DNA of 64,000 bases from Streptomyces durocortorensis (GTDB taxonomy: Bacteria; Actinomycetota; Actinomycetes; Streptomycetales; Streptomycetaceae), in the NCBI RefSeq assembly GCF_031760065.1, contig NZ_CP134500.1, forward strand, positions 4,774,001 through 4,838,000, given 5' to 3'. The notes beneath the pieces were generated by a model, which saw nothing but the letters and a program-made list of their open reading frames with translations, searched no databases and was not told the DNA's origin. Both the position numbers and the translations under genes were made by a program. Positions 52,664-61,841 of this stretch are shown piece by piece (position 1 is the stretch's first letter; each line of letters opens with the position of its first letter).

Positions 52664-52953
52664 GCGGCGCCCCGCTCGACACCCTCGGCGTTCACGTCTC
52701 CGAACAGCTCGCGACGAGCGGCTTCGATCTCATGCTCCGTGAGCGCGCCGTGCTCCTCCTCGTGGGACGCCACAATCTCGGCGAGTCCGTCCATGGCGAG
52801 CTGGTGCCTGACGGCTTCGGTGACGTAGTTGGACAGCCCGCGGCGGCCGGTTCGGGAGCGGAGCTCGCTGACCAGCTCGGCGGGCATGGACACGGAGATG
52901 TTCTCAGTGGTCCCGGCTCGAGTCTGCTTCACACCTGAAGTGTAAGACGACAT
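52660..52953 (-). CDS. VapB-like ribbon-helix-helix antitoxin
   Basis: A 97-residue protein with an N-terminal DNA-binding ribbon-helix-helix (TTENISVSMPAELVSELRSRTGRRGLSNYVTEAVRHQLAMD) and an acidic C-terminal toxin-binding region (ASHEEEHGALTEHEIEAARRELFGD). It overlaps the VapC gene by 4 bp. The start at 52953 lacks a good ribosome site; a GTG at 52932 is possible. The imperfect palindrome ACACCTGAAGTGT at 52931-52943 overlaps the start and may be the autoregulatory operator. Confidence 0.88.
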   Translation of the reverse strand: MSSYTSGVKQTRAGTTENISVSMPAELVSELRSRTGRRGLSNYVTEAVRHQLAMDGLAEIVASHEEEHGALTEHEIEAARRELFGDVNAEGVERGAA

Positions 52954-53044
52954 CTATTACAACGGGAAGTCTTGAGGTATCGGCGCTGACGAGGAGGTGA
53001 GGGCGGAGGCGCGCGGCGGACCGAGGGCGCCCGCGCGCCTCGCC

Positions 53045-53195
53045 TCAGGTTCCGTATCGGCGCAGCAGCTCGATCATGTTGCGGAGCTTCGGTATCGCGT
53101 CATCGCCGGCCTTGTCCTTGTCGTTGAAGTGCATCAACTCGTTACGGACCTCGCGCAGCTCGTCGAGGCGGGCCACGAAGGACTTGCGGTCCAGC
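53045..53195 (-). pseudogene. out-of-frame C-terminal segment (HEPN-like) of the modified-DNA-reader gene
   Basis: In a different frame from the gene at 53142, the minus strand reads LLGWPLDRKSFVARLDELREVRNELMHFNDKDKAG... IELLRRYGT and stops at 53045. The VRNELMHF stretch looks like a HEPN-type helix end. It joins naturally to the upstream reader protein if one frameshift near 53180-53210 is allowed, so it is probably the gene's original C terminus. Confidence 0.65.
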
Positions 53196-53798
53196 GGCCA
53201 CCCCAACAGCCGCCTCCGGTTCGGCCGTTTCCTCGTCCATGTTCTCGGTATCCAATGACGGCCCGGTCAAGGTGACCCGGTCGTCGATGCCTACGGCTGC
53301 GAAGTCCGGAACGGTGGACAGGCCGTGGTTGGTCAGCTCACTGGCTGTCTGCTCGCTGATCAGGTAGCCGCGTCGGGAAGCCCCCCACCAGCCCAGCAGA
53401 TCCCGGACGGTGAAGGTGATCGGAGTATCTGCATCCGCTTGCCTCCGGGCGTCTTTCAACCGGGCGTGCCGCGCGGCGGAGACGTCTGCTGCCGAGCCGC
53501 CGGACGAGGGCTGCTCCGCCACCGTGTCCAGGAGGCTCTGTCTCAGGACGTCCAGCAGGGTGCCGTCGTCAAGTGCCCAGGCGGTCCATCCGTCGTAAGG
53601 GCCCCGACCCGTGGCCGCAGCGGCTGCCGCGGAGGGGGACTTGAACCGCTGGCCGTCGCTCAGCTCGATCCTGCTGTCCCCGGTCACCTTCGCGAGGTGT
53701 GCCTCTCCGGACTGCTTACGCCGGAAGGTGAGCTGCGTCCCGGGAACGATGGTCCGGTTGCTACCGGTCAGACGTCGAAACCGGGGAGGCTTCTCCAC
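53142..53798 (-). CDS. restriction-system modified-DNA reader (RAMA/DUF4357-like) protein, 3' end frameshifted
   Basis: A 218-residue product from GTG 53798, 2 bp after the Uma2 stop. VPGTQLTFRRKQSGEAHLAKVTGDSRIELSDGQRFKSPSAAAAAATGRGPYDGWTAWALDDGTLLDVLR matches the RAMA/DUF4357 domain, which is thought to read modified bases in restriction and defence systems. A second part (FTVRDLLGWWGASRRGYLISEQTASELTNHGLSTVPDFAAVGIDDRVTL) resembles a CBS-like module. The last ~25 residues are an unrelated low-complexity tail caused by a probable frameshift; the genuine end lies at 53045-53195 in another frame. Confidence 0.72.
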   Translation of the reverse strand: MEKPPRFRRLTGSNRTIVPGTQLTFRRKQSGEAHLAKVTGDSRIELSDGQRFKSPSAAAAAATGRGPYDGWTAWALDDGTLLDVLRQSLLDTVAEQPSSGGSAADVSAARHARLKDARRQADADTPITFTVRDLLGWWGASRRGYLISEQTASELTNHGLSTVPDFAAVGIDDRVTLTGPSLDTENMDEETAEPEAAVGVAAGPQVLRGPPRRAARGP

Positions 53799-53800
53799 TC

Positions 53801-54355
53801 TTACATGACCCCAAGGTCGACCGTGACAGGGAATGGCGCGGTGGCCTTCACCGTGCCGGTGAACACCTCGCCGTCCCGGTAGGCCCTGTTGGCTGGGTCG
53901 AGGACGTAGGTGTAGACAATCGGAACGCCGGTGGCGGACTGCTCGATGCGCCAGTAGAAGGGGATGCCGGCCTTGGCGTACTGGTCCACCTTCACGATCC
54001 GGTCGGTGGTCTCCGACCCCGGGGACACGACCTCGACGACCAGGAGCACGTGCTCGGGGCGGGTGGGCGTGAGGTCGATGGTCTCCGCCCGGTACACGGT
54101 GACGTCCGGACGGCGGTTGGTGAGCGGCACGTCCTGCAGGCGGACGTCGAAATCCGTGTCGGCGTTCCAGTCCGGGCCCGCAGCGGCGTCCAGGGCGTTG
54201 GCCAGGATCCGTGCCAGCCGGTTGTACCGCTTCGAGGCGCTCGGGCTCACGACGACCATCCCGTCCACGATCTCGATGCCGGCGCACTGCTCCTCGGACC
54301 AGGAGTCGTACTGCTCCGCGCTGATCTGCACATGCATCCACGCGGGCGCCACCAT
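53801..54355 (-). CDS. Uma2-family endonuclease-like protein
   Basis: A 184-residue intact Uma2/DUF820 protein. The core is complete: [41 protein letters not shown] (metal-binding Asp), [36 protein letters not shown] (Glu and Lys-type active-site positions). Start 54355 follows a perfect AAGGAGG. The reader gene follows immediately, so the two are an operon. Streptomyces genomes carry many Uma2 copies with no proven role; pairing with a modified-DNA reader suggests DNA modification sensing, which is inference. Confidence 0.88.
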   Translation of the reverse strand: MVAPAWMHVQISAEQYDSWSEEQCAGIEIVDGMVVVSPSASKRYNRLARILANALDAAAGPDWNADTDFDVRLQDVPLTNRRPDVTVYRAETIDLTPTRPEHVLLVVEVVSPGSETTDRIVKVDQYAKAGIPFYWRIEQSATGVPIVYTYVLDPANRAYRDGEVFTGTVKATAPFPVTVDLGVM

Positions 54356-54549
54356 CTGTACCTCCTTCGAGGAGCCGCGGCAGGTCCAGCGCCACTGCGC
54401 CCAGCCTACTGTTCCGAGGTGCCGGGCCGCCCGACCCGGAGGGGGGAGAGTCGCCACCACGTGATGGCGCACAAGTGCAATTCGGCCGAGCGAGGCGGGC
54501 TCGTCAGCGATTCACCGGTCGCGGCAGGCGCTGTGAGAGGCTGGGTCGT

Positions 54550-56568
54550 ATGAACCGGTTGGCTGGTGTGACCTCGCCTTATCTGCTTCAGCACGCTGAT
54601 AACCCGGTCGACTGGTGGCCGTGGGGACCCGAGGCGTTCGAGGAAGCGAAACGGCGCGATGTACCCGTGCTGTTGTCGGTCGGTTACTCTGCGTGTCACT
54701 GGTGCCACGTCATGGCCCACGAATCGTTCGAGGACGACACCGTGGCCGCCTACCTCAACGCGCACTTCGTCCCGGTCAAGGTCGACCGCGAGGAGCGCCC
54801 CGACGTCGACGCCGTCTACATGGAAGCCGTTCAGGCGGCCACCGGGCACGGTGGGTGGCCGATGACCGTTTTCCTCACGCCCGACGCCGAACCCTTCTAC
54901 TTCGGGACCTACTTCCCGCCCGAGCCCCGGCACGGGTCGCCCTCCTTCCAGCAGGTCCTCGAAGGCGTGGTGGCCGCGTGGAGCGACCGGCGTGAGGAGG
55001 TTGCCGAGGTCGCCGGGCGGATCGTCGCCGATCTGGCGGGGCGGTCGCTGGTGCGCGGCGGGGACGGGGTGCCCGGGGAGCAGGAGACCGCGCAGGCGTT
55101 GCTCGGGCTGACCCGGGAGTACGACGAGCAGCACGGCGGGTTCGGGGGTGCGCCCAAGTTCCCGCCGTCCATGGCCGTCGAGTTCCTGCTGCGGCACTAC
55201 GCCCGTACCGGGGCCGAGGGGGCCCTCCAGATGGCCGCCGACACCTGCTCGGCGATGGCCCGGGGCGGGATCTACGACCAGCTCGGCGGGGGCTTCGCAC
55301 GGTACTCCGTGGACCGGGAATGGGTCATTCCGCACTTCGAGAAGATGCTGTACGACAACGCGCTGCTCTGCCGCGTGTACGCCCATCTCTGGCGCACCAC
55401 CGGGTCGGACGAGGCCCGGCGGATCGCCCTGGAGACCGCCGACTTCATGGTGCGGGAGCTGCGGACGGCCGAAGGGGGCTTCGCCTCCGCGCTCGACGCC
55501 GACAGCGAGGGCGCGGATGGCAGGCACGTCGAGGGCGCGTTCTACGTGTGGACGCCGGACCAGTTGCGCGAGGTGCTCGGCGAGGAGGATGCCGCCTTCG
55601 CCGCCGCCTGCTTCGGGGTGACGGAGAAGGGGACCTTCGAGGAGGGGGCCTCCGTCCTGCGGCTGCCGGAGGACTCGGGGCCCGTGGACGCCGTTCGGGT
55701 CGCGGACGTACGGGCCCGGCTGCTGGCCGCCCGTGAGCAGCGCCCGCGCCCGGGGCGGGACGACAAGGTGGTCGCCGCCTGGAACGGGCTCGCCATCGCC
55801 GCGCTCGCCGAGACCGGGGCGTACTTCGACCGGCCCGACCTCGTCGAGCGGGCCACCGAGGCCGCCGATCTGCTGGTCCGGGTCCACCTCGGCGAGGTGG
55901 CCCGGCTGACGCGTACCTCCAAGGACGGGCGCGCGGGCGACAATGCCGGGGTGCTGGAGGACTACGGCGATGTGGCCGAGGGCTTCCTCGCGCTGGCGGC
56001 GGTGACGGGCGAGGGCGTCTGGCTGGAGTTCGCCGGGTTCCTGCTGGACATCGTGCTGGAGCAGTTCACCGGCGAGGGCGGGCAGCTCTACGACACCGCC
56101 CACGATGCCGAGCGGCTCATCCGCCGGCCCCAGGACCCCACCGACAGCGCCACCCCGGCCGGGTGGACGGCGGCAGCGGGGGCGCTCCTCGGCTACGCCG
56201 CGTACACCGGGTCCGATGCCCACCGCACCGCCGCCGAGGGCGCGCTCGGGGTGGTGAAGGCGCTCGGCCCGCGTGCGCCCCGCTTCATCGGCTGGGGCCT
56301 CGCGGTCGCCGAAGCGCTGCTCGACGGGCCTCGCGAGGTGGCCGTCGCCGGGCCGGTCGGCGGTGAGCTGCACCGTACGGCGCTGCTGGGCCGGGCCCCG
56401 GGTGCGGTCGTGGCGGCGGGGGAGGGGCCGGGAGCGGGGGCCGAGTTCCCCCTGCTCGTGGACCGGCCGCTGGTGGACGGGAAGCCGGCCGCGTACGTCT
56501 GCCGGCACTTCGTGTGCGACGCGCCGACGACGGACGCGGGGGAGCTGGCGGCGAAGCTGGGCGGGTGA
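54550..56568 (+). CDS. DUF255 thioredoxin-like/cellobiose-epimerase-fold protein (YyaL/SPATA20 family)
   Basis: A 672-residue protein of normal family length. The N-terminal thioredoxin-like domain starts [26 protein letters not shown], with the CxxC pair in [16 protein letters not shown] and [14 protein letters not shown]. The rest is an (alpha/alpha)6-like domain ([50 protein letters not shown]). The family is conserved in bacteria and animals, but its activity is not settled. Start 54550 is fixed by the conserved MNRL opening and by the decayed copy at 52068, which begins at the same point. Confidence 0.93.
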   Translation: MNRLAGVTSPYLLQHADNPVDWWPWGPEAFEEAKRRDVPVLLSVGYSACHWCHVMAHESFEDDTVAAYLNAHFVPVKVDREERPDVDAVYMEAVQAATGHGGWPMTVFLTPDAEPFYFGTYFPPEPRHGSPSFQQVLEGVVAAWSDRREEVAEVAGRIVADLAGRSLVRGGDGVPGEQETAQALLGLTREYDEQHGGFGGAPKFPPSMAVEFLLRHYARTGAEGALQMAADTCSAMARGGIYDQLGGGFARYSVDREWVIPHFEKMLYDNALLCRVYAHLWRTTGSDEARRIALETADFMVRELRTAEGGFASALDADSEGADGRHVEGAFYVWTPDQLREVLGEEDAAFAAACFGVTEKGTFEEGASVLRLPEDSGPVDAVRVADVRARLLAAREQRPRPGRDDKVVAAWNGLAIAALAETGAYFDRPDLVERATEAADLLVRVHLGEVARLTRTSKDGRAGDNAGVLEDYGDVAEGFLALAAVTGEGVWLEFAGFLLDIVLEQFTGEGGQLYDTAHDAERLIRRPQDPTDSATPAGWTAAAGALLGYAAYTGSDAHRTAAEGALGVVKALGPRAPRFIGWGLAVAEALLDGPREVAVAGPVGGELHRTALLGRAPGAVVAAGEGPGAGAEFPLLVDRPLVDGKPAAYVCRHFVCDAPTTDAGELAAKLGG

Positions 56569-56589
56569 GGGCCGCCCGCAGACAGCGGT

Positions 56590-56622
56590 GAGGGGCCGGT
56601 CGCCGCGTGCGACCGGCCCCTC
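56590..56622. terminator. bidirectional terminator between DUF255 and hemolysin III genes
   Basis: 14-bp perfect stem GAGGGGCCGGTCGC / GCGACCGGCCCCTC with a 5-nt loop between convergent genes. Confidence 0.75.
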
Positions 56623-56639
56623 GTCCGTAGTCGCCGTGC

Positions 56640-57338
56640 CTATCCGTGCTGGTACGCCACCAGCGAGATGCCCACGTAGTGCGTGACGAACGCCGCCAGC
56701 GTCAGCGAGTGGAACACCTCGTGGAAGCCGAACCAGCGCGGCGACGGGTTCGGCTTCTTGATCCCGTAGATCACGCCGCCCGCGCTGTAGAGCAGCCCGC
56801 CGACGATGACGAGGACCAGCACCGCGATGCCGCCCGTCCGCATGAAGTCGGGCAGGAAGAAGACCGCCGCCCAGCCCATCGCGATGTAGCACGGGGTGTA
56901 GAGCCAGCGCGGCGCGCCGACCCAGAGGACCCGGAAGGCGATGCCCGCCGCCGCGGCCACCCAGACCGCCCACAGCAGGGGCCGGGCGGTCGACCCGGGG
57001 AGCAGGAGCAGGGTCAGCGGGGTGTAGGTGCCCGCGATGATCAGGAAGATGTTCGCGTGGTCCAGACGGCGCAGCACCGCCTCGCCGCGCGGTCCCCAGG
57101 TGCCGCGGTGGTAGACCGCGCTGACCCCGAACAGCAGACACGCGCTGAGGACGTAGACCGTGCAGGCGATCCGGCCCGTCGTGCTGTCGGTCAGGGCGAT
57201 CAGGGTGATTCCGGAGATCAGCACCGCGGGGAACATTCCCGCGTGCAGCCAGCCGCGCATTCTTGGCTTGACGGGGGCGGCGGCGGGGTCGAGTGCGGCG
57301 GGGCCCGGGGTCGCGGCGCTAGCGGCGGCGTCAGTCAT
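56640..57338 (-). CDS. hemolysin III / PAQR-family membrane protein
   Basis: A 232-residue seven-helix protein of the PAQR/TrhA family. Motifs are conserved: the Ser/His metal site in GVSAVYHRGTWGPRGEAVLRRLDHANIFLIIAGTYTPL, and the C-terminal FGFHEVFHSLTLAAFVTHYVG with the two zinc-ligand His residues. Bacterial members have been linked to membrane homeostasis rather than haemolysis. A perfect inverted repeat lies 11-30 bp upstream of the start and probably controls the gene. Confidence 0.93.
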   Translation of the reverse strand: MTDAAASAATPGPAALDPAAAPVKPRMRGWLHAGMFPAVLISGITLIALTDSTTGRIACTVYVLSACLLFGVSAVYHRGTWGPRGEAVLRRLDHANIFLIIAGTYTPLTLLLLPGSTARPLLWAVWVAAAAGIAFRVLWVGAPRWLYTPCYIAMGWAAVFFLPDFMRTGGIAVLVLVIVGGLLYSAGGVIYGIKKPNPSPRWFGFHEVFHSLTLAAFVTHYVGISLVAYQHG

Positions 57339-57348
57339 GTCGGCATGC

Positions 57349-57368
57349 TACCTACGCAACCGTAGGTA
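57349..57368. promoter_or_regulatory. perfect inverted repeat (operator) upstream of the hemolysin III gene
   Basis: TACCTACG-CAAC-CGTAGGTA, 8-bp perfect arms with a 4-bp centre, starting 11 bp from the start codon. The spacing and symmetry suit a TetR-family dimer. No regulator gene is adjacent. Confidence 0.6.
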
Positions 57369-57561
57369 ACGGATATGGGGATCTGGTGAGTGGTGATGCT
57401 CACGTGTGAGGCCCCCTGGACATATGGGCGGAACGGTCGGATGATCAAATGAGTGCAGTCGGCACCGGATGAGCGCCAGGGGAATTCGAAGGGTACGAAG
57501 CATCCGGGTCGCAGCCCCCACGGGGCCTCAACCCAACTGACACCCTCATCTAGGAGCGATC

Positions 57562-59397
57562 GTGGCGCGCGACATCGCGGCTCCCCTCACTGTCCCCACC
57601 CACCACCAGGAGCTGGTCTCCTGGGTCGACGAGATCGCAGCCATCACCCAGCCGGACCGGGTGGTCTGGTGCGACGGCTCCGAGGCCGAGTACGAGCGCC
57701 TGTGCGGGGAGCTCGTCGCCAAGGGCACGTTCACCAAGCTGGACGAGGCCAAGCGGCCGAACTCGTACTACGCCGCCTCCGACCCCACCGACGTCGCCCG
57801 CGTCGAGGACCGTACGTTCATCTGCTCCAAGGAGGAGAAGGACGCGGGGCCGACCAACCACTGGAAGGACCCCGCCGAGATGCGGGAGATCTTCACCGGC
57901 CGGGACGGTGTCTTCCGCGGGTCCATGCGCGGGCGCACCATGTACGTCGTGCCCTTCTGCATGGGGCCCGTCGGCTCTCCGCTCTCCGCGATCGGCGTCG
58001 AGATCACCGACTCCGCGTACGTCGCCGTCTCCATGCGCACCATGACCCGCATGGGCCAGGCCGTCCTGGACGAGCTCGGCACCGACGGCTTCTTCGTCAA
58101 GGCCGTCCACACGCTCGGCGCCCCCCTGGCCGTGGGCGAGGAGGACGTCCCCTGGCCCTGCAACTCGACCAAGTACATCTCGCACTTCCCCGAGGACCGC
58201 GAGATCTGGTCGTACGGCTCCGGCTACGGCGGCAACGCCCTGCTCGGCAAGAAGTGCTACGCGCTGCGCATCGCGTCCGTCATGGCCCGCGACGAGGGCT
58301 GGCTCGCCGAGCACATGCTCATCCTGAAGCTCACGCCGCCGAGCGGTGAGGCCGAGGCACCCAAGTACATCGCGGCCGCCTTCCCGTCCGCCTGCGGCAA
58401 GACCAACCTCGCCATGCTGGAGCCGACCATCCCCGGCTGGACCGTGGAGACCATCGGCGACGACATCGCCTGGATGCGGTTCGGCGAGGACGGCCGCCTC
58501 TACGCGATCAACCCCGAGGCAGGCTTCTTCGGCGTCGCGCCCGGTACCGGCGAGCACACCAACGCCAACGCCATGAAGACCATGTGGGGCAACTCCGTCT
58601 TCACCAACGTCGCGCTCACCGACGACGGCGACGTGTGGTGGGAGGGCATGACCGAGGAGGCGCCCGCGCACCTCACGGACTGGAAGGGCAACGACTGGAC
58701 CCCCCAGTCCGGCACGCCCGCCGCCCACCCCAACGCCCGCTTCACCGTCCCCGCCGGACAGTGCCCGATCATCGCGCCCGAGTGGGAGGACCCCAAGGGC
58801 GTGCCGATCTCCGCGATCCTCTTCGGCGGCCGCCGGGCCTCCGCCGTACCGCTGGTCACCGAGTCCTTCGACTGGCAGCACGGCGTCTTCCTCGGCGCCA
58901 ACGTCGCCTCCGAGAAGACCGCCGCCGCCGAGGGCAAGGTCGGCGAGCTGCGCCGCGACCCGTTCGCCATGCTGCCGTTCTGCGGCTACAACATGGGCGA
59001 CTACATGAACCACTGGGTGAAGGTCGGCGCCGACAAGCCGGACCAGTCGAAGCTGCCGAAGATCTACTACGTGAACTGGTTCCGCAAGAACGAGGCGGGC
59101 AAGTTCGTCTGGCCCGGCTTCGGCGAGAACAGCCGCGTGCTCAAGTGGATCGTGCAGCGCCTGGACGGCAAGGCCGAGGGTGTCGAGACCCCGATCGGCA
59201 TCCTGCCCGCCAAGGGCGCGCTGGACACCGAGGGCCTGGACCTCTCCGAGGCGGACCTCGACTTCCTGCTCACGGTCGACAAGAAGGTCTGGCGCGAGGA
59301 GGCCGCCCTGGTGCCCGAGCACCTCAACACCTTCGGCGACCACACGCCCAAGGAGCTGTGGGACGAGTACCACGCGCTCGTCGAGCGCCTGGGCTGA
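57562..59397 (+). CDS. pckG: phosphoenolpyruvate carboxykinase (GTP)
   Basis: A 611-residue GTP-dependent PEP carboxykinase converting oxaloacetate and GTP to PEP, CO2 and GDP in gluconeogenesis and anaplerotic control. The P-loop/PEPCK signature is [15 protein letters not shown], the metal site region is [19 protein letters not shown], and the GTP-specific loop [12 protein letters not shown] is present. GTG start 57562 is preceded by AGGAGCG. Length and motifs are standard for the GTP class. It is monocistronic, with a terminator about 145 bp downstream. Confidence 0.97.
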   Translation: MARDIAAPLTVPTHHQELVSWVDEIAAITQPDRVVWCDGSEAEYERLCGELVAKGTFTKLDEAKRPNSYYAASDPTDVARVEDRTFICSKEEKDAGPTNHWKDPAEMREIFTGRDGVFRGSMRGRTMYVVPFCMGPVGSPLSAIGVEITDSAYVAVSMRTMTRMGQAVLDELGTDGFFVKAVHTLGAPLAVGEEDVPWPCNSTKYISHFPEDREIWSYGSGYGGNALLGKKCYALRIASVMARDEGWLAEHMLILKLTPPSGEAEAPKYIAAAFPSACGKTNLAMLEPTIPGWTVETIGDDIAWMRFGEDGRLYAINPEAGFFGVAPGTGEHTNANAMKTMWGNSVFTNVALTDDGDVWWEGMTEEAPAHLTDWKGNDWTPQSGTPAAHPNARFTVPAGQCPIIAPEWEDPKGVPISAILFGGRRASAVPLVTESFDWQHGVFLGANVASEKTAAAEGKVGELRRDPFAMLPFCGYNMGDYMNHWVKVGADKPDQSKLPKIYYVNWFRKNEAGKFVWPGFGENSRVLKWIVQRLDGKAEGVETPIGILPAKGALDTEGLDLSEADLDFLLTVDKKVWREEAALVPEHLNTFGDHTPKELWDEYHALVERLG

Positions 59398-59540
59398 TCC
59401 CGGTACTCCTCCAGAACCCCGCGGCCGGGTCCATCGGACATCCGCCCTGACCTGTGGGGCCGACTCGGCCCGCCGCGGTATCGGGGCCTGTCGTCGCCGA
59501 CAGCCCCCGGAGGCGTTGTCCCCGACCGAGGACACCCTCC

Positions 59541-59575
59541 CGGCCCCCGGAACCCCCTCACGGTTCCGGGGGCCG
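59541..59575. terminator. bidirectional terminator after pckG
   Basis: 14-bp perfect stem CGGCCCCCGGAACC / GGTTCCGGGGGCCG with a 7-nt loop; it overlaps the last codons of the convergent gene. Confidence 0.7.
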
Positions 59576-60211
59576 CCCGACCGGCGGAACGCCCCCGCCC
59601 CGGTCCTCCAGATACTTCGTGTGGGACCGCTGGCGCAGCTCCTCCGTCTCACGCAGCCCGTCCACCAGCGCCTGCGCCTCCGCGTGCAGCAGCGCCACCT
59701 GCCGCTCCAGCTCCTCCTCGGGAGCCCGCGCGCCCGGCGTGAGCCGCGTCCACCACCGGGTCCGTACGAACGCGTCCACCGACTCCGGTACGTCCCGGCG
59801 CACCGCCCGCGCCAGTACGTGCACGCCCTCCGGGTCCTCCGCCAGCGCGTCGGAGACCCAGCCGGGGGCCAGCAGCCCGTCCAGCAGGCCGGTCAGCCCG
59901 GCCAGCCGGTCCCGTGCGGCGGGCGGCAGGTCCACCCGGTCCAGATAGGCCCGCAGGGTCGCGAGGTCGGCCCGCAGCTCGTCCAGCCGGGACGACGGCT
60001 CCTCGAACTCCGGGGCGGGCGGCCGGGACGGCGGGGCGAGCAGCGCGCCCGCCCCGTACAGCCCGCCGACCACGACCGGCCAGTAGGGGCCCGCGACCCC
60101 GGTGAAGGTGAGGGCCAGCCCGACGAGGGCGGCGGCGCTGCCGGTGAGGTTCCGGGTCGATTCCAGATACGCGAGGGCCCGGCCCGCCGCTGTCGTTCTA
60201 CTGGTAGCCAC
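59558..60211 (-). CDS. membrane protein with coiled coil, last gene of the TelA operon
   Basis: A 217-residue protein with a hydrophobic pair near the N terminus (GSAAALVGLALTFTGVAGPYWPVVVGGLYGAGALL) and a helical, charged C-terminal region (SRLDELRADLATLRAYLDRVD; EEELERQVALLHAEAQALVDGLRETEELRQRS) likely to form coiled coils. Its start overlaps the preceding von Willebrand protein by 14 bp. No enzyme motif was recognised. Co-translation with TelA and a vWA lipoprotein suggests a component of the same envelope-stress or anion-resistance machinery. Confidence 0.8.
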   Translation of the reverse strand: MATSRTTAAGRALAYLESTRNLTGSAAALVGLALTFTGVAGPYWPVVVGGLYGAGALLAPPSRPPAPEFEEPSSRLDELRADLATLRAYLDRVDLPPAARDRLAGLTGLLDGLLAPGWVSDALAEDPEGVHVLARAVRRDVPESVDAFVRTRWWTRLTPGARAPEEELERQVALLHAEAQALVDGLRETEELRQRSHTKYLEDRGGGVPPVGRPPEP

Positions 60212-61841
60212 GGATCTCCTCGAACGCCCCGTCCAGAGACCCCGGACCCCGCTCCTTCGTCCCGTCGAACAGCCGTCCGCCGGTCAGTGCGGCGATCGCG
60301 TCCAGCTCGGAGCGGTCGGAGTCGCCGAACACCACCGGGAAGACGGGGCTGGCCTGCCGGGCCTCGGGCAGGGCCCGGTAGAACGCGGTGAAGTCGGCCG
60401 CCGACCGGCCCGCCGTGTTCTCGCCGTCCGTCATCAGCACGATCGAGGTGAACGCGGACTCGGTGTCCGGGCCCAGGTGGTCGTAGGCGGCGGCCAGCGA
60501 CGAATAGATCGCCGTGTTCCCCTCGGCGGTCAGCGCGGCGGTGTCCGCCCGGATCGCCGCCGGGCCCGCCTTCGGGTCTGCCGGGTCCACGGTGTGCGTG
60601 CGGACCCGCTTGACCGTGGAGCCGAACGGCAGCAGCGTGACCTCCTCCCGCTGACGGAAATCCCCGGTCAGCCCGGTCAGCGCGGACTTGAGCCGGGCCA
60701 GCCGCTCGCCCTTCATCGACCCGGAGGTGTCCAGGACGTACACGGTCCGGGAGGGGCGCCGCAGCCGGTGCTCGTACGCCGACAGCAGCCCGTCCGCGAC
60801 CGACCGCGAACCGGGGAAGGGCAGCTCGCGGCGCTGCTCGTGCGAGAGCGGGTCGGCGGGGCGGGCGGCGGCGACGACCGGGCGACGCAGCGTCCGCTCG
60901 GTGATCTCCCGCTGTACGGGGGTGGATCTGAGGTGCTCGGTCAGGGTCCGTACGGCGTCCCGCGCGGCGGGCGCGGCCCCGCTGAGCGTGCTGAGCGGAT
61001 AGTCGGCGGTCACCACGCCGTCCCGGGGGCGGATCACCGTCAGCCCGGCGCCGCTGTCCCGGTTCAGCGAGAGCAGCACCGACTCGTAGTTGATCAGCGC
61101 GTCCACGGTGGAGCGCCGGGCGTACGCGGAGGCCAGCCACCCCGAGGAGCCGGAGGTGAGGCGCTGCCCCGCGAAGAACTCCTTCAGCTTCGGCCCCGCG
61201 CGCCGGACATCGGCGTCGGTGAGCGCCGCCTGTGCGCCGGAGAGCGCGGACGTCACCGATATCAGTGCGGAGAAACCGGAGTTGGAACGCTTGGGGTCGG
61301 TCATCCCGTACGTCAGGTCCCCGGCGGCGGCCGCCCGGTGGACCTGCGCCCAGCTGACCCGCTCCGGGTCCCAGCCGAGCCGTCGCACCGCCGCGGGCCG
61401 CACCCCGAGGGCCACCGGGGAGGTCATCAGCGGGGTCTCGGAGGCGACCGCCCGGGCGGCCTCCGGGCGTAGCCGCAGATAGTCGTTGGACGACAGCCAC
61501 ACCGCGTCGAAGTCCCTGTCCGCCGAGCCGGCCGCCAGCCGCTCGACCGCCTCCAGCGTGCCGGTCCAGGTGGGCCGCACGGTGATCCCGGTCGCCTTGC
61601 GGGCCTCCTCCAACAGGGGCTTCATATCGCTGAGTTCGCTGGACGCCAGCACCCGGATCGTGCCCGCGGCCGGGCCCGTTCCCCCGGTGCCCGGCCGCCC
61701 GTCGCCGTCGGCGCCCCGGCCGCTCCCCGCGCCGCCGTCCGTGCAGGCGGCGAGCGGGACGAGCAGGAGGGCGGCCAGCAGCGGGGCGAGGGAGCGCGGG
61801 GCCCGCCCGGGCCGTGGGACGCGCTTCGGGAGGCGCCTCAC
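60198..61841 (-). CDS. lipoprotein: solute-binding-like domain fused to a von Willebrand factor A domain
   Basis: A 547-residue protein with a signal peptide and lipobox (LLAALLLVPLAAC, Cys near 33). Residues ~60-300 follow a type-2 periplasmic-binding fold (TIRVLASSELSDMKPLLEEARKATGITV, FDAVWLSSNDYLRL). Residues ~345-540 are a vWA domain with an intact MIDAS motif: DTSGSMKG, the Thr position near EGNTAIYSS, and LMTDGENT. It overlaps TelA upstream and the membrane protein downstream. A surface protein that binds a ligand and uses metal-dependent adhesion is inferred; the ligand is unknown. Confidence 0.88.
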   Translation of the reverse strand: MRRLPKRVPRPGRAPRSLAPLLAALLLVPLAACTDGGAGSGRGADGDGRPGTGGTGPAAGTIRVLASSELSDMKPLLEEARKATGITVRPTWTGTLEAVERLAAGSADRDFDAVWLSSNDYLRLRPEAARAVASETPLMTSPVALGVRPAAVRRLGWDPERVSWAQVHRAAAAGDLTYGMTDPKRSNSGFSALISVTSALSGAQAALTDADVRRAGPKLKEFFAGQRLTSGSSGWLASAYARRSTVDALINYESVLLSLNRDSGAGLTVIRPRDGVVTADYPLSTLSGAAPAARDAVRTLTEHLRSTPVQREITERTLRRPVVAAARPADPLSHEQRRELPFPGSRSVADGLLSAYEHRLRRPSRTVYVLDTSGSMKGERLARLKSALTGLTGDFRQREEVTLLPFGSTVKRVRTHTVDPADPKAGPAAIRADTAALTAEGNTAIYSSLAAAYDHLGPDTESAFTSIVLMTDGENTAGRSAADFTAFYRALPEARQASPVFPVVFGDSDRSELDAIAALTGGRLFDGTKERGPGSLDGAFEEIRGYQ

